Shown here: positions 47,063-58,418 of the stretch, piece after piece | Numbering within the stretch: the first letter of the stretch is position 1 | Layout of the letters: each line of letters begins with the position of its first letter | Assembly (NCBI RefSeq): GCF_024189315.1 | Contig: NZ_JAIZEO010000001.1 | Span: forward strand, 682,001 to 746,000 | DNA from: Halobacillus sp. A5 | GTDB taxonomy: Bacteria > Bacillota > Bacilli > Bacillales > Halobacillaceae | DNA length: 64,000 nt | Reading direction: 5' to 3' | Notes under the pieces: model-generated | Database searches by the model: none | The model's input: the letters and a program-made list of their open reading frames with translations, nothing else | What the model was told of the DNA's origin: nothing | Made by a program: the position numbers and the translations under genes

Positions 47063-47092
47063 CTTATCTAGCAGAAAGCTATACTGAAAACA

Positions 47093-47443
47093 TTAATTCT
47101 CAGTATCATTTAGATCCTTTAGAATGGTTTCTATTCGATTTCCTCGTTCAATTGCGTCATCGAATTCAAATGTAATCTCAGGTGTTTTCCTAAGACGAAT
47201 CCTTTGACCAATTTCTGAACGAATAAAACCTTTTGCTTTTGCAAGACCTACAAGTGTATCATGCCTCTGCTTCTCATCTCCCAATACAGAAATGAAAACT
47301 TTGGCCTGCTGCAGGTCTCCGGTTACTTTAACTTCAGTAACTGTTACGAAGCCTACTCTCGGGTCTTTAATTTTCTTACTAATGATGTCAGTTAATTCTT
47401 TCTTCATCTGCTCACCGACTCGGTTTGCACGTAAATCGTTCAT
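47093..47443 (-). CDS. rbfA: Ribosome-binding factor A
   Basis: A 116-residue KH-type 30S assembly factor acting on the 5' helix of 16S rRNA. It starts [20 protein letters not shown] and carries VFISVLGD and [13 protein letters not shown]. It is the last gene of the nusA-infB operon, 26 bases after ylxP. Confidence 0.95.
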   Translation of the reverse strand: MNDLRANRVGEQMKKELTDIISKKIKDPRVGFVTVTEVKVTGDLQQAKVFISVLGDEKQRHDTLVGLAKAKGFIRSEIGQRIRLRKTPEITFEFDDAIERGNRIETILKDLNDTEN

Positions 47444-47469
47444 ATCTCTTCACCTCTTCAACCACAACA

Positions 47470-47748
47470 TTACAACCATTCAGTTAACGTTTCTGTTCGT
47501 TCAATTTCTGGAAAAGAATCAATTAAAGCCAAAGCCTGCTGCATTGTTTGTTCCGCCACAACCTTGCTGCTCGAAATGGTCACAATGCCTATACAAGTAC
47601 GCTGCCACAAGTCCTGGAAATCTAATTCACTTACAGCTACGTTATACTCGTTGCTTAGTCTCGTTTGAATTCTTTTTAGAACAGAGCGTTTCTGTTTTAA
47701 TGATTGTGCATCATAGAGAATACACTCTACCTCAGCACTTAAAATCAT
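47470..47748 (-). CDS. ylxP: YlxP, DUF503 family protein
   Basis: A 92-residue protein starting [21 protein letters not shown], the standard DUF503 pattern, conserved between infB and rbfA in Firmicutes. A role in ribosome maturation is inferred from the location only. It overlaps the infB stop by four bases. Confidence 0.9.
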   Translation of the reverse strand: MILSAEVECILYDAQSLKQKRSVLKRIQTRLSNEYNVAVSELDFQDLWQRTCIGIVTISSSKVVAEQTMQQALALIDSFPEIERTETLTEWL

Positions 47749-49820
47749 GTGCGTTCAATCTCCTCCATAACGTATGGTTCGATAATGTCGCCGATTTTTA
47801 AATCATTAAAGTTTTTCACTGTGATTCCGCATTCGTACCCCTGCATTACTTCTTTCGTATCGTCCTTATAACGTTTTAATGCGTCAACTTCACCTTCATA
47901 AATGACTACACCATCTCGAATCACTCGGATTCCTGAGTTACGTGTGATTTTGCCATCTGTTACATAAGAACCGGCGATTGTGCCAATTTTGGATACTTTA
48001 AAGATTTCCCGTACTTCAACCTGACCGATGATTTTCTCTTCATATTCAGGATCAAGCATCCCTTTCATAGCTGCTTCTATTTCTTCCATAACTTTATAAA
48101 TGATATTGTGCAGTCGGATTTCAACGTTTTCAGATTCTGCTGCTTTCCTAGCATTCCCGTCTGGACGAACATTAAAACCAATGACAATCGCATTTGAAGC
48201 AGAAGCTAATGAAATATCAGATTCGGTAATTGCTCCCACACCAGTGTGGATAATCTTTACTTTGACACCTTCTACTTCAATCTTTTCAAGAGAACCGGCT
48301 AACGCTTCAACCGACCCTTGAACATCACCTTTTAGGATAAGATTAATATCCTTAATTTCGCCTTCTTTAATTTGACTGAATAAATCATCCAGGCTGACTC
48401 TCGCTGTGGAACTACGATCCGCTTCAAGCTGTTTTTGAGCACGTGTTTCTCCAATTGAACGAGCTTTTTTCTCGTCCTCAAACACGAGGAATCGGTCACC
48501 CGCCTGGGGAACATTATTCAGCCCTGTAATCTCAACAGGCGTAGATGGAGCTGCTGTTTTAACACGGCGTCCCAGATCATTAACCATCGCACGGACGCGG
48601 CCGAAAGTGTTACCAACTACAATGGCATCTCCTACATTTAGCGTACCATTCTGTACCAGCAAAGTAGCAACAGGCCCCCTTCCTTTATCAAGTTCAGCTT
48701 CAATAACTGTACCAAAGGCTGGACGGTCAGGGTTAGCTTTAAATTCTTCCATCTCGGATACTAATACAATCATCTCAAGTAATTCATCAATTCCTTCACC
48801 TTTAACTGCAGACATTTTCACGAAAATCGTTTCTCCGCCAAAGTCTTCGGAAATTAATTCATACTCCATCAATTCCTGCATGATACGATCAGGATTTGCT
48901 CCCTCTTTATCCATTTTATTAACCGCTACGATAATTGGAACTTCAGCTGCTTTCGCATGGTTAATGGCTTCCCGTGTCTGCGGCATAACTCCATCGTCAG
49001 CTGCAACAACAAGGATCGCAATATCTGTTACTTGAGCGCCGCGTGAACGCATGCTGGTAAAGGCTGCGTGCCCGGGTGTATCTAGAAAAGTGATTTTCTT
49101 GTCATTTTCTTCAACTTGATACGCTCCGATGTGCTGAGTGATACCTCCAGCTTCTCCCTCTGTTACTTTCGTATGACGGATTGAATCGAGAAGCGTTGTT
49201 TTACCGTGGTCAACGTGACCCATAATCGTAACAACTGCCGGACGCTCCCGTAGATCCTCAGGAGCATCTTCCACATCAAGGTTTTCAATGTCGGTTTCGT
49301 CTATGAGTACTTCTTCCTCAACTTCTACGTTATATTCTGCACAGATTAGTTCAATCGAATCTGCATCCAAATCCTGGTTTTTCGTAGCCATAACTCCAAG
49401 CATCATTAAGTTTTTAATTATTTCTGTAGAATCTTTATTAAGTTTATTACCCAGTTCACTTACCGTTAAAGATCCTGTGTAAGTAATTTTCTCTGGTGTC
49501 TGTTTTTGTTTTGGCTTGTCATTTTTTGGTCCTTGATTTTTCTGAGGACGCTGATTTTTCTTATTAGGTTTATTGCCTTTGGAATTATTTTTCCCTTTAG
49601 GCTGCTGGTTATTTTGCTTATTGGAAGTTTTTTTATCATTAGCAGGCTTTGACTGGGATTGGTTCTTTCCAAAAGCCTGGTCTAATTTCCCTTTAACGTC
49701 ATTTTCAACTGTAGACATATGGTTGGAAACTTCCACATTCATTTCTTTTAATTTATCAATTACCTGTTTACTAGATAGTTCATTCTTTTTGGCATATTCA
49801 TATACGCGCATTTTACTCAT
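47745..49820 (-). CDS. infB: Translation initiation factor IF-2
   Basis: A GTPase that brings initiator tRNA to the 30S subunit. ATG 49820 gives [16 protein letters not shown] (691 residues) and follows GGGGGTG by five bases; the open frame to 49871 is within ylxQ. The N-terminus has the IF2_N fold, then an Asn/Lys/Gln-rich linker (about 60-115), a second IF2_N (about 125-175), the G domain with [20 protein letters not shown] and NKMD, then two beta-barrels. It begins four bases after the ylxQ stop. Confidence 0.97.
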   Translation of the reverse strand: MSKMRVYEYAKKNELSSKQVIDKLKEMNVEVSNHMSTVENDVKGKLDQAFGKNQSQSKPANDKKTSNKQNNQQPKGKNNSKGNKPNKKNQRPQKNQGPKNDKPKQKQTPEKITYTGSLTVSELGNKLNKDSTEIIKNLMMLGVMATKNQDLDADSIELICAEYNVEVEEEVLIDETDIENLDVEDAPEDLRERPAVVTIMGHVDHGKTTLLDSIRHTKVTEGEAGGITQHIGAYQVEENDKKITFLDTPGHAAFTSMRSRGAQVTDIAILVVAADDGVMPQTREAINHAKAAEVPIIVAVNKMDKEGANPDRIMQELMEYELISEDFGGETIFVKMSAVKGEGIDELLEMIVLVSEMEEFKANPDRPAFGTVIEAELDKGRGPVATLLVQNGTLNVGDAIVVGNTFGRVRAMVNDLGRRVKTAAPSTPVEITGLNNVPQAGDRFLVFEDEKKARSIGETRAQKQLEADRSSTARVSLDDLFSQIKEGEIKDINLILKGDVQGSVEALAGSLEKIEVEGVKVKIIHTGVGAITESDISLASASNAIVIGFNVRPDGNARKAAESENVEIRLHNIIYKVMEEIEAAMKGMLDPEYEEKIIGQVEVREIFKVSKIGTIAGSYVTDGKITRNSGIRVIRDGVVIYEGEVDALKRYKDDTKEVMQGYECGITVKNFNDLKIGDIIEPYVMEEIERT

Positions 49821-49824
49821 ACGT

Positions 49825-50136
49825 TCACCCCCGGATAGATTCATCGAGCAGCGATTGCAACTTTTTCGCAAATCCTTGATCCAGAACTGCGACCGCGACT
49901 CTCCCTGACTTTCCTATGGCTTGTGAAAGAGTTTCACGATCATCCACCACATAGCAGGGTATATGATAAAAGCTGCACTTATCGGTCAGCTTCTTTTTTG
50001 TTTGTTTACCTGTATCATTAGCAATTAGCACAAGCTTTGCCCGCTTGTTTTGTATTTCTTTAACGATTTGTTCTTCACCTAATGTCAATCTGCCGGCACG
50101 AAGAGCAAGCCCTAATAAATTCAGGTAGCTGCCCAT
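49825..50136 (-). CDS. ylxQ: YlxQ, ribosomal L7Ae-family RNA-binding protein
   Basis: A 103-residue L7Ae/L30e-fold protein ([33 protein letters not shown]). Such YlxQ proteins lie between nusA and infB in Firmicutes; the RNA target is not established. The start overlaps the ylxR stop by one base. Confidence 0.93.
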   Translation of the reverse strand: MGSYLNLLGLALRAGRLTLGEEQIVKEIQNKRAKLVLIANDTGKQTKKKLTDKCSFYHIPCYVVDDRETLSQAIGKSGRVAVAVLDQGFAKKLQSLLDESIRG

Positions 50137-50408
50137 TAGGAGTTACCTTCTACAGCTTTTCTTAAATCTTCGTAAACAGAAGCATCCACTTTAGTGTTTA
50201 AATGACGGCTTAATGCTTGTTTTTGCTCAGCCTGATCTATGACTTCAAGGCTTTTTGAAACATAAGCCCCTCGTCCGTTTTGTTTGCCTGATTGATCAAC
50301 GAACACTTCGCCTTCTTTGTTTCGGACAACACGGATTAACTCTTTCTTCGGCTTCATTTCCTGTGTAATTACACATTTACGTAAAGGTTGTTTCTTGGAA
50401 CGGGCCAT
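50136..50408 (-). CDS. ylxR: YlxR, RNA-binding protein of the nusA operon
   Basis: A 90-residue basic protein with the YlxR pattern RKCVITQEMKPKKELIRVV and GRGAYVS. B. subtilis YlxR has been described as affecting transcription and, more recently, as a modulator of RNase P; I rely on family knowledge for that. It sits 12 bases after nusA. Confidence 0.93.
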   Translation of the reverse strand: MARSKKQPLRKCVITQEMKPKKELIRVVRNKEGEVFVDQSGKQNGRGAYVSKSLEVIDQAEQKQALSRHLNTKVDASVYEDLRKAVEGNS

Positions 50409-50420
50409 CGCTCCCCCTCC

Positions 50421-51521
50421 TTAATCTTCCTTTGAATCTTCTGTTTCTTCTTCATAATCAGCTGTGCTTTTTGTTAAAATGCCTTCTTCCTCGGCTTCGC
50501 TTTCACTTTTAATGTCAATTTTCCAGCCAGTCAGCTTAGCAGCAAGACGCGCATTCTGACCTCTCTTACCTATGGCTAAAGAAAGCTGGTAATCAGGTAC
50601 AACTACAGTTGTAGCTTTTTCTTCCTCATTCACAATAACTTCAACTACTTTAGAAGGGCTTAAAGCATTTGAAACATATTCAACTGGATTTTCTGACCAT
50701 TGGACAATGTCAATTTTTTCACCTTTCAGCTCATTAACAATGGCTTGTACACGCTGCCCCCGCTGTCCGACGCATGAACCCACTGGATCCACTTCCGGAT
50801 CTTCAGCATGTACTGAGATTTTTGAGCGGTCACCGGCTTCACGTGCAACTGAACGAACTTCAACTGTTCCATCGTAAATTTCCGGTACTTCCATTTCAAA
50901 TAATCTTTTCAGAAGACCAGGGTGAGTACGGGATACATAAATGTGAGGACCTTTATTACTATTCTCGACTTTAGTTACGAAAACTTTAAGCCGGTCGTGA
51001 ACTTCATATACTTCTGTAGGCATTTGTTCACCTTCAGGAAGTCTCGCTTCGATTTTACCCAGGTTAACGTAGACAAAGCGAGGATCTTTACGTTGAATGA
51101 TTCCTGTCATAACATCCTCTTCACGATCTACGTACTCCCCATAGATGATGCCGCGCTCTGCTTCACGGACACGCTGGGTAACAACCTGTTTAGCAGCTTG
51201 GGCCGCAATTCTGCCGAAGTCCATAGGAGTTACTTCTACTTCAATAACATCCTCTTCTTCATAGTTCGGATTTTTTTCTTTGGCTTCTTCCAGAGAAATT
51301 TCCTGCTGAGGATCCATGACTTCTTCCACGATGACTTTTCTGGCAAACACTTTCATGCTGCCTTCCTCTTCATTAATATCTACACGAACATTTGTCGCAG
51401 AGTTGAAATTCTTTTTATAAGCAGAAATAAGAGCTGCTTCTAACGCTTCCAACAGTAAATCTTTGTCAATGCCTTTTTCCTTTTCTAAATAATTCATGGC
51501 ATCAAATAGCTCACTACTCAA
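50421..51521 (-). CDS. nusA: Transcription termination/antitermination factor NusA
   Basis: Binds RNA polymerase and RNA at pauses and terminators. The 366-residue protein is the short Gram-positive form: N-terminal domain, S1 domain (about 135-200), KH1 (DPVGSCVGQRGQRVQAIV) and KH2 (AIGKRGQNARLAAKLTGWKIDI), without the C-terminal acidic repeats of enterobacteria. In B. subtilis NusA represses its own operon through a leader terminator; this operon's leader has two candidate hairpins at 52084-52105 and 52148-52169. Confidence 0.96.
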   Translation of the reverse strand: MSSELFDAMNYLEKEKGIDKDLLLEALEAALISAYKKNFNSATNVRVDINEEEGSMKVFARKVIVEEVMDPQQEISLEEAKEKNPNYEEEDVIEVEVTPMDFGRIAAQAAKQVVTQRVREAERGIIYGEYVDREEDVMTGIIQRKDPRFVYVNLGKIEARLPEGEQMPTEVYEVHDRLKVFVTKVENSNKGPHIYVSRTHPGLLKRLFEMEVPEIYDGTVEVRSVAREAGDRSKISVHAEDPEVDPVGSCVGQRGQRVQAIVNELKGEKIDIVQWSENPVEYVSNALSPSKVVEVIVNEEEKATTVVVPDYQLSLAIGKRGQNARLAAKLTGWKIDIKSESEAEEEGILTKSTADYEEETEDSKED

Positions 51522-51534
51522 GAGTTAATCCCCC

Positions 51535-52008
51535 TTAATTAAATGTTACAGCCAAATTAGCTTTGGCAATTTTGTTGAATGGTACTTGTAATTGTTTTTT
51601 ACGGGCTTTAATACGAATCTCAATCGTAGCGATCTCATCCTCGAAACTCAATAGAGTTCCTTCAAATTCTTTCTCCCCGTCCATTGGTTCGTATAACTTC
51701 ACATAGATGTGCTCTCCTGAGTACTTTATGAAATCATCCTGTGTTTTAAGAGGTCTTTCAGCTCCAGGAGAGGAAACCTCAAGAAAATACGCGCCCTCAA
51801 TAGGATCCGTTTCGTCGAGCTTTTCACTAAGCTGCTCCGATACTTGTCCACATTCTTCAATATCCACGCCTCCGGTCTTATCGATAAAGACGCGCAAAAA
51901 CCAATTCTTACCCTCTTTTTTGTACTCTACATCAACTAATTCAAGATTTAATTGTTCTAAAATAGGTTTAACTAATTGTTGTGTTACGGCTGTAATGTCT
52001 TGACTCAA
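51535..52008 (-). CDS. rimP: Ribosome maturation factor RimP
   Basis: A 157-residue 30S maturation factor. The N-terminal domain reads LELVDVEYKKEGKNWFLRVFID and ISTP-like EVSSPGAERPLK is present; the C-terminal SH3-like barrel follows. It is the first gene of the rimP-nusA-ylxR-ylxQ-infB-ylxP-rbfA operon and has an AAGGAGGG site. Confidence 0.95.
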   Translation of the reverse strand: MSQDITAVTQQLVKPILEQLNLELVDVEYKKEGKNWFLRVFIDKTGGVDIEECGQVSEQLSEKLDETDPIEGAYFLEVSSPGAERPLKTQDDFIKYSGEHIYVKLYEPMDGEKEFEGTLLSFEDEIATIEIRIKARKKQLQVPFNKIAKANLAVTFN

Positions 52009-52083
52009 CTGGAATCCCTCCTTGAGCTGATTTCATTTCTGGTTTGGTAATGACATTACGAACTAAATAGAGTCGAAACGAAA

Positions 52084-52105
52084 CCGCTATGAATAATCAT
52101 AGCGG
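52084..52105 (-). terminator. Leader hairpin 2 of the rimP-nusA operon, possible NusA-dependent attenuator
   Basis: Perfect 9-bp stem CCGCTATGA/TCATAGCGG with a four-base loop. On the minus strand it is followed by TTTCGTTTCG, a T-tract broken by CG pairs, typical of terminators that need NusA. Confidence 0.55.
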
Positions 52106-52147
52106 CTTACGAGAAAAACTTTACGAACATGCGCTTAAAATATACGA

Positions 52148-52169
52148 AAGAGTGGGTTTCCCCACTCTT
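52148..52169 (-). terminator. Leader hairpin 1 of the rimP-nusA operon
   Basis: Stem AAGAGTGGG/CCCACTCTT with a four-base loop, followed on the minus strand by TCGTATATTTT. It lies about 30-50 bases downstream of the predicted start and could be a leader attenuator; it would also stop polC read-through. Confidence 0.55.
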
Positions 52170-52202
52170 CCGGCCGTTCTTATCGCTCTTGTCACCATAA
52201 AA

Positions 52203-52231
52203 AATATACCACAGTTTCCGTTATAATGCAA
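52203..52231 (-). promoter_or_regulatory. Sigma-A promoter of the rimP-nusA-infB operon
   Basis: Minus-strand TTGCAT (52226-52231), 17-base spacer, extended -10 TGgTATATT (hexamer 52203-52208). It starts six bases after the polC stop and gives a leader of about 185 bases. Confidence 0.7.
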
Positions 52232-52237
52232 TACAAC

Positions 52238-55200
52238 CTAAAATAGAGAAAGCTGGTTCTCTTCAGGCATGCCTTCTAAGCACCCCTGGGTGTCCAAATA
52301 TTCAAGAACTGTCTTAGAAATGCGGCTCCGTTCACGAAGGTCCTGTTTTGAAAGAAATTCTCCTTCTTTCCTTGCATTTACTATATTAATCGCTGCATTT
52401 GTTCCTAAACCGTCTACGGCATTAAATGGCGGCACTAAATTATTACCGTCAACTAAGAAGTCGGTTGCACTTGAGTGATAAAGATCAACAGGTTTAAAGC
52501 CGTATCCCCTCTCACACATTTCCAACGAGATCTCAAGCACGGTCATTAAGTTTTTTTCTTTCGGTGTTGCATCTAAACCCTTAGCCTGAATTTCTTCAAG
52601 GCGTTTACTGATAGCTTCTGAACCTTTAATCATTGTTTCAAGCTCAAAGTCACCAGCCCGCACAGTGAAGTAAGCGGCATAGAAATATATAGGATAATGG
52701 ACTTTAAAATAAGCAATCCGCACAGCCATCAAAACGTAAGCTGCGGCGTGAGCTTTAGGGAACATATATTTGATCTTCTTACAGGAATCGATGTACCAGT
52801 CGGGTACACCATGTTTTTTCATTTCTTCGATCCATTCATCCTGCAGGCCTCTTCCTTTTCTTACAAACTCCATAATCTTAAAAGCAAGAGAAGGATCCAG
52901 TCCTTTGTGCATGAGATAAACCATTATATCATCACGACAACCAATAACTTCAGGCAGGGTGCAGATGCCATCATTTATTAACTGCTCTGCATTTCCAAGC
53001 CACACATCTGTCCCGTGGGAAAGTCCGGATATGATGACCAGCTCTGCAAAAGTTTTAGGCTTTGTATCTTCAAGCATTTGACGGACGAAACGCGTTCCGA
53101 ATTCAGGAACACCTAGTGTTCCCGTTTTACACATAATTTGATCAGCCGTTACTCCAAGCGCTTCCGGTCCGCTGAAGATTTTCATTACTTCGGGGTCATC
53201 CACAGGGATCTCTTTTTGGTCGATGCCGCTGAGATCCTGTAGCATTCTTATCACCGTCGGATCATCGTGCCCGAGAATATCAAGCTTCAGCAGGTTATCA
53301 TGAATAGAATGGAAATCAAAATGAGTCGTTTTCCATTCCGATTTTGTATCATCAGCCGGGTATTGAATTGGCGAAAAGTCAAATATATCCATATCGTCCG
53401 GCACGACAATGATGCCTCCAGGGTGCTGCCCTGTCGTTCTTTTTACTCCAGTGCAACCTTGAACGAGACGGTCGACCTCTGCATTTTTATATTGAAGCTG
53501 ATGATCTCCTGCATAGCCTTTTACATAACCATACGCCGTTTTCTCAGCAATTGTGCCAATCGTTCCTGCACGATAAACGTTCTCTTCTCCAAACAATACT
53601 TTAGTATAGTTATGGGCCTTAGGCTGGTATTCTCCTGAGAAGTTTAAATCAATATCAGGGACTTTATCTCCCTTGAACCCCAGAAACGTTTCAAACGGAA
53701 TATCTTGTCCATCTTTCTTATACGCCGTACCACATTGAGGACAATCCTTTTCCGGTAAGTCAAACCCACTCCCGACCGAGCCATCTGTGAAAAATTCGTG
53801 ATGACAGCATGACGGGCATACGTAATGAGGCGGAAGAGGGTTCACTTCAGTAATATCGGTCATCGTCGCAACAAACGATGAACCTACCGACCCGCGTGAA
53901 CCTACGAGGTAACCATCTTCTAAAGATTTTGTTACAAGTTTCTGCGAAATCAAATAAATGACAGCGAAGCCATGACCGATAATACTGGCCAGCTCCTTCT
54001 CCAAACGTTTTTCTACGAGTTCAGGCAGTTCATCTCCATATAAGCTTTTTGCCTTATTATAGGACATTTCTCTAATCTCTTGATCTGCTCCTTCAATATT
54101 AGGGGTGTAGAGATCATCTTTTACGGGCGTAATTACATCAATACGGTCATTAATAAGGTGAGTGTTAGTTACTACGATTTCTTCCGCCTTATTATTACCT
54201 AAAAATGAGAACTCCTCAATCATTTCATTCGTCGTTTTAAAATGTACATCTGGAAGGGTTTGACGATTCAATGGATTCCCGTTTTGAGAAGAAATTAATA
54301 TTTGACGGTACTGTTTATCATGAGGCTCTAAATAATGTACATTGCCAGTCGCTGTTACTGTTTTATTTAAACGTTCTCCTATTTTCACTACTTTTTTTAA
54401 GATGTCATAGATTTGGGCTTGGTTTTGTACCAGGTCCTTCTCTAATAAATGATAGTAATTGCCCGGTGGCTGTACTTCTATAAAATCATAATAGGAAGCT
54501 GTTTTTTCTGCTTCTTCTTCAGATTTCTGCATGGCAGCTTCAAAAACTTCACCCTTATCACATCCAGAACCGACCAGGATACCTTCCCTCAGTTTTGACA
54601 GCCGCGAACGGGGGATACGGGGAACTCTATAAAAATAATTAACGTGAGACTCTGAAACCAGTCTGTAAATATTCTTCAACCCAGTTGTATTAGCAGCTAA
54701 CAGCGTAACATGGGAAGGTCTTGAACGTTGATATGCTTTACCTTCACCCATATAATCATTCAAGTTCCTATGATTCCTTATTCCACGCTCGAAAGCTTTC
54801 TTAAGAAGCTTCCACAACAAATAGCCGGTAGCTTCGGCATCATAAATTGCACGGTGGTGCTGAGTAAGCTCTATATCAAACTTCTTACATAGTGTGTTTA
54901 ATCGGTGATTCTTCAACTCAGGCACTAAAAAGCGGGCAAGCTCCAGCGTATCAATTACCGGATTTACCGCCTTACCCAGGTCTATTCTCTGAAACCCTGT
55001 ATTTAAAAATCCCATGTCAAAGCTGGCATTATGCGCTACTAAAATATCATTACCCATCCATTTATGAAAATCTATTAGGACATCTTCAATTTCCGGTGCG
55101 TCTTTCACATGATCATCTGTTATTCCCGTCAGATCTATCGTCGTCTGAGATAAGGTCTGGTGAGGATTCGCAAAGGATTCAAAACGGTCAATAATTTCCC

Positions 55201-56530
55201 CGTCTTTCACCTTGACAGCTGCTAATTCGATAATTTTATCGTACACAGCTGAAAGACCTGTAGTTTCAACGTCAAACACGACATAGACATCATTCTCTAA
55301 ATCTCGATCCTGTTCCTCATATGCGATTGGCACTCCATCGTCTACCAGGTTAGCTTCCATGCCGTAAATAATTTTCACACCATGTTTTTCCCCGGCAGAG
55401 TGTGCTTCTGGATACGCCTGTGCCACCGCGTGATCAGTAATCGCTATCGCTTCATGTCCCCACTTTCCTGCTTGGGCTACTAGACGTGAGGCAGAGACAG
55501 GAGCATCCATCTGACTCATCGTAGTATGGGCGTGAAGCTCAATCCGTTTTTGACCCTCTTGAGCTTCATCGTTTCTCAGTGTAGGGGTTATTTCGTTAAT
55601 ATCATTTGCCATCATCGTTAATTCACTGGTGAAATTATCTGTTTGAATGCTGCCGCGGGCTTTAATCCACATCCCCTTTTGCACCTGCTTAAAGAGCTCA
55701 GGATGATCATCCCCCCGCGAGAACATCTTAATAGAGAATGAATCAGTGTAATCCGTAGCTTTAAGAAGTAACAAGTGACGTCCCGAACGGAGTTCTTTAA
55801 TATCAACATCAAATACATACCCTTGAACCGTCTTTCTTCTTTCTTCTTCAAGCAGGGTTTCCATTGGCTCAGCATCCTCCTGAATTTTGTAACCAATTTC
55901 AAGAGGCCCTTTTGGTTTGTGGTCTTCCCTTTCTTTAGCACGTTCTTCCTGGTCTTTTACCGCTTTTTGAACAATCAGTTTATCCTCTTGCTGCCGCTGT
56001 TCTTGAAACTTTTTAAGCTCTTCGTGTTCTTCCTTAACTCGTGTGTTGAGAAGCAATGAAGGAAGTCCTGACTGAACACAGAAACTTTGCAGTGGCAGTT
56101 CCAGCTTTTTCTTTACCGCATGACTTTCTGCTAAGTTCCTACAGGTTAACATAATCTTATTTCCGTTAACTTCGGGTGTTTGTTCAATAAGTAAGTCCTT
56201 ATACCCTGGTGTTAAACCACTTAATGATTGAATGAAATGCTTCCAGTATTCACAAAGGTCATCTGTACTCAACGTTTGATCATTAGATTCAATCGTCCAG
56301 TCTATCGCAGCCAGAGATTGAAAAGTGTTTAATAATTTACTCGTAAAAAGCTGATAGACTGAAGGCGGCAGAGGTTTATCCAATTGAAATAAAAAATGCC
56401 ATTTCTTTTCTGTTTTATAAACCGTCAGCTTTAACAACCTGCTGTTTTCGAAGTGGGGCTGAATTAATTCTTGAGGAAATTGGATTTGTTCCAACAAATA
56501 ATGCATTTTGTCTTGATTGCTCACATCCAA
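52238..56530 (-). CDS. polC: DNA polymerase III alpha subunit, PolC type
   Basis: The replicative polymerase of low-GC Gram-positives. From TTG 56530 it has 1430 residues, near the 1437 of B. subtilis. In order: N-terminal domain; OB fold ([18 protein letters not shown]); PHP domain ([23 protein letters not shown]) split by the DEDDh exonuclease ([30 protein letters not shown]); zinc finger (CPSC...CPQC); palm motif PDIDLNFSG; helix-hairpin-helix. TTG 56530 follows GAGGAAGGA by six to seven bases. The frame stays open to 56653, but that stretch contains the proS terminator and the proS end. Confidence 0.95.
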   Translation of the reverse strand: MDVSNQDKMHYLLEQIQFPQELIQPHFENSRLLKLTVYKTEKKWHFLFQLDKPLPPSVYQLFTSKLLNTFQSLAAIDWTIESNDQTLSTDDLCEYWKHFIQSLSGLTPGYKDLLIEQTPEVNGNKIMLTCRNLAESHAVKKKLELPLQSFCVQSGLPSLLLNTRVKEEHEELKKFQEQRQQEDKLIVQKAVKDQEERAKEREDHKPKGPLEIGYKIQEDAEPMETLLEEERRKTVQGYVFDVDIKELRSGRHLLLLKATDYTDSFSIKMFSRGDDHPELFKQVQKGMWIKARGSIQTDNFTSELTMMANDINEITPTLRNDEAQEGQKRIELHAHTTMSQMDAPVSASRLVAQAGKWGHEAIAITDHAVAQAYPEAHSAGEKHGVKIIYGMEANLVDDGVPIAYEEQDRDLENDVYVVFDVETTGLSAVYDKIIELAAVKVKDGEIIDRFESFANPHQTLSQTTIDLTGITDDHVKDAPEIEDVLIDFHKWMGNDILVAHNASFDMGFLNTGFQRIDLGKAVNPVIDTLELARFLVPELKNHRLNTLCKKFDIELTQHHRAIYDAEATGYLLWKLLKKAFERGIRNHRNLNDYMGEGKAYQRSRPSHVTLLAANTTGLKNIYRLVSESHVNYFYRVPRIPRSRLSKLREGILVGSGCDKGEVFEAAMQKSEEEAEKTASYYDFIEVQPPGNYYHLLEKDLVQNQAQIYDILKKVVKIGERLNKTVTATGNVHYLEPHDKQYRQILISSQNGNPLNRQTLPDVHFKTTNEMIEEFSFLGNNKAEEIVVTNTHLINDRIDVITPVKDDLYTPNIEGADQEIREMSYNKAKSLYGDELPELVEKRLEKELASIIGHGFAVIYLISQKLVTKSLEDGYLVGSRGSVGSSFVATMTDITEVNPLPPHYVCPSCCHHEFFTDGSVGSGFDLPEKDCPQCGTAYKKDGQDIPFETFLGFKGDKVPDIDLNFSGEYQPKAHNYTKVLFGEENVYRAGTIGTIAEKTAYGYVKGYAGDHQLQYKNAEVDRLVQGCTGVKRTTGQHPGGIIVVPDDMDIFDFSPIQYPADDTKSEWKTTHFDFHSIHDNLLKLDILGHDDPTVIRMLQDLSGIDQKEIPVDDPEVMKIFSGPEALGVTADQIMCKTGTLGVPEFGTRFVRQMLEDTKPKTFAELVIISGLSHGTDVWLGNAEQLINDGICTLPEVIGCRDDIMVYLMHKGLDPSLAFKIMEFVRKGRGLQDEWIEEMKKHGVPDWYIDSCKKIKYMFPKAHAAAYVLMAVRIAYFKVHYPIYFYAAYFTVRAGDFELETMIKGSEAISKRLEEIQAKGLDATPKEKNLMTVLEISLEMCERGYGFKPVDLYHSSATDFLVDGNNLVPPFNAVDGLGTNAAINIVNARKEGEFLSKQDLRERSRISKTVLEYLDTQGCLEGMPEENQLSLF

Positions 56531-56574
56531 TGTAATTCCTTCCTCTCTGGACCAGGGTCCTTTTCTTTCGAACA

Positions 56575-56606
56575 AATATATACCCTTGCCTATTAAAGCA
56601 AGGGTA
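56575..56606 (-). terminator. Weak terminator between proS and polC
   Basis: Perfect 9-bp stem TACCCTTGC/GCAAGGGTA (56598-56606 and 56581-56589) with an eight-base loop, followed on the minus strand by TATATTTG. The poor T-run may permit read-through to polC. Confidence 0.6.
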
Positions 56607-56618
56607 CCTTTATTCTCT

Positions 56619-58325
56619 CTATTTATTATTAAACCATTGTCGAACAGTGTCAATAATATCTGACTGGTTTATTTCATCTTGCTTACCTGATTGACGTTCT
56701 TTAACTTCTACAATTCCTTCAGCGGCACGTTTACCGACAGTAATTCTTAAAGGAATTCCAAACAAGTCGCTGTCTGCAAACTTCACTCCTGCTCTTTCTT
56801 TCCGGTCATCATATAATACTTCAATTCCTGAAGAAAGAAGCAGCTCATACAACTCATCAGCCAGCTGTTTTTGGTCATCTTTTTTAGGATTCAGCGAAAG
56901 CAGATGAACTTGGTATGGAGCAATATGAGCAGGCCACGTAATTCCATTTTCATCATGATACTGTTCCACAATAGCAGCCACTGTTCTCGAAACTCCAATG
57001 CCGTACGAACCCATAACCATTGTTTGTGATTTCCCCTGGTCATCCAAATAGGAAGCATTCATATTCTCCGCATAAAATGTACCTAATTTGAATACATGGC
57101 CAACTTCGATTCCGCGGGCAAATTTAATTAAGCCTTGTCCGTCCGGTGAAGGATCTCCTTCTTCAATAAAGCGTAAATCCGCATAGGCTTTTACTTTAAA
57201 ATCCCGTTTAGGGGTTACATTGATATAGTGATAACCTTCTTTATTTGCACCGCATGTTACATTAACCAGCTTCTCAACAGCATAATCGCCAATGACTTCC
57301 ACTTCCTCAGGCACATCTACAGGGCCCAGTGACCCAAAGCCTGTGCCTAACAGCTGCCGTGTTTCCTCTTCTGTTGCCAGTTCAACAATGTCAGCATCAT
57401 AGAAATTCTTCAGCTTGATATCGTTCGTTTCGTGGTCGCCCCGGGTCACTACCATTACAAACCGCTCATCCACTTTAAACATGATCGATTTTAAGCCTTG
57501 ATTTAAATCGTGACCCAGATAATCGGCCACTTCCTGCATCGTTTTTTGGTCCGGCGTCTCTTTTTTCTCTAAATTCAGAGGGGTTTCATTCGATTCAGGA
57601 TAATCTAAGACGACTGGTGCCATTTCAATGTTAGCTGCGTAATCAGACGTGTCGGAGTAAGCAATAACGTCTTCGCCGACTTCCGAAAGCACCATAAACT
57701 CATGAGTATCTTTTCCACCCATCTGCCCGGAATCAGCAATAACTGCCCGGAAATCGAGACCACACTTTTCAAATACCTTTGAGTAGGCGTTAAACATTTG
57801 AGTATAGCTTTCATCAAGACTCTCAAACGACTCATTGAATGAGTAAGCATCCTTCATCAGAAATTCACGGCCGCGAAGAAGACCGAAGCGTGGACGTCTT
57901 TCATCCCTGAATTTATTTTGAATCTGATAGACCATTAATGGTAAACGTTTGTAGCTCTTAATAGAATCGCGCACTATGCTCGTAATAACTTCTTCATGGG
58001 TGGCACCCAATGCAAACTCTCTTTCATGGCGATCGTGAAGACGCATTAACTCTGATCCGTACGTATTCCACCTCCCGCTTTCCTGCCAGAGCTCAGCGGG
58101 CTGCAGAGCAGGCATCATTAATTCATGGGCTCCTGCCTTGTCCATCTCTTCACGTACAATATCTTCTACCTTTCTTAGAACCCGTTTTCCTAATGGCAGG
58201 AAGCTGTAAACACCTGAAGCGATCTGTCTTATGTAGCCTGCACGTACGAGCAGCTGATGACTTTTTATTTCAGCATCTGCCGGGTTTTCTTTTAAGGTAG
58301 GTATTAACATTTGGCTTTGTTTCAT
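56619..58325 (-). CDS. proS: Prolyl-tRNA synthetase
   Basis: The 568-residue bacterial long form. Class II core motifs are [17 protein letters not shown] (motif 2) and GSYGIGVSR (motif 3). An inserted YbaK-like editing domain (about residues 230-390) clears Ala-tRNA(Pro), and an anticodon-binding domain ends the protein. ATG 58325 ([13 protein letters not shown]) is seven bases after GGTG. The upstream gap is 93 bases, mostly terminator, too short for a T-box. Confidence 0.96.
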   Translation of the reverse strand: MKQSQMLIPTLKENPADAEIKSHQLLVRAGYIRQIASGVYSFLPLGKRVLRKVEDIVREEMDKAGAHELMMPALQPAELWQESGRWNTYGSELMRLHDRHEREFALGATHEEVITSIVRDSIKSYKRLPLMVYQIQNKFRDERRPRFGLLRGREFLMKDAYSFNESFESLDESYTQMFNAYSKVFEKCGLDFRAVIADSGQMGGKDTHEFMVLSEVGEDVIAYSDTSDYAANIEMAPVVLDYPESNETPLNLEKKETPDQKTMQEVADYLGHDLNQGLKSIMFKVDERFVMVVTRGDHETNDIKLKNFYDADIVELATEEETRQLLGTGFGSLGPVDVPEEVEVIGDYAVEKLVNVTCGANKEGYHYINVTPKRDFKVKAYADLRFIEEGDPSPDGQGLIKFARGIEVGHVFKLGTFYAENMNASYLDDQGKSQTMVMGSYGIGVSRTVAAIVEQYHDENGITWPAHIAPYQVHLLSLNPKKDDQKQLADELYELLLSSGIEVLYDDRKERAGVKFADSDLFGIPLRITVGKRAAEGIVEVKERQSGKQDEINQSDIIDTVRQWFNNK

Positions 58326-58352
58326 TTTTTCACACCCCAATTTGTATTAGAA

Positions 58353-58414
58353 ATAAAAAAAGAAGGCCCTGGAGCAGAATGAGAGCTGCATTTCTCCCCC
58401 TGCTCCCGAGCCTG
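58353..58414 (-). terminator. Strong terminator after rseP
   Basis: 14-bp stem AGGCTCGGGAGCAG/CTGCTCCAGGGCCT (58400-58413 and 58364-58377; one mismatch, one G-U), long loop, then TCTTTTTTTATTTC on the minus strand. It closes the uppS-cdsA-dxr-rseP unit. Confidence 0.9.
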
Positions 58415-58418
58415 TTCA

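Noticed and set aside
47292-47801. 169-codon plus-strand frame across rbfA, ylxP and the infB end
   Set aside because: Crosses three well-supported opposite-strand genes and has no ribosome site or recognisable domain.
58326-58418. T-box riboswitch before proS
   Set aside because: Only about 93 bases between rseP and proS, mostly the rseP terminator; no room for a specifier loop and antiterminator.
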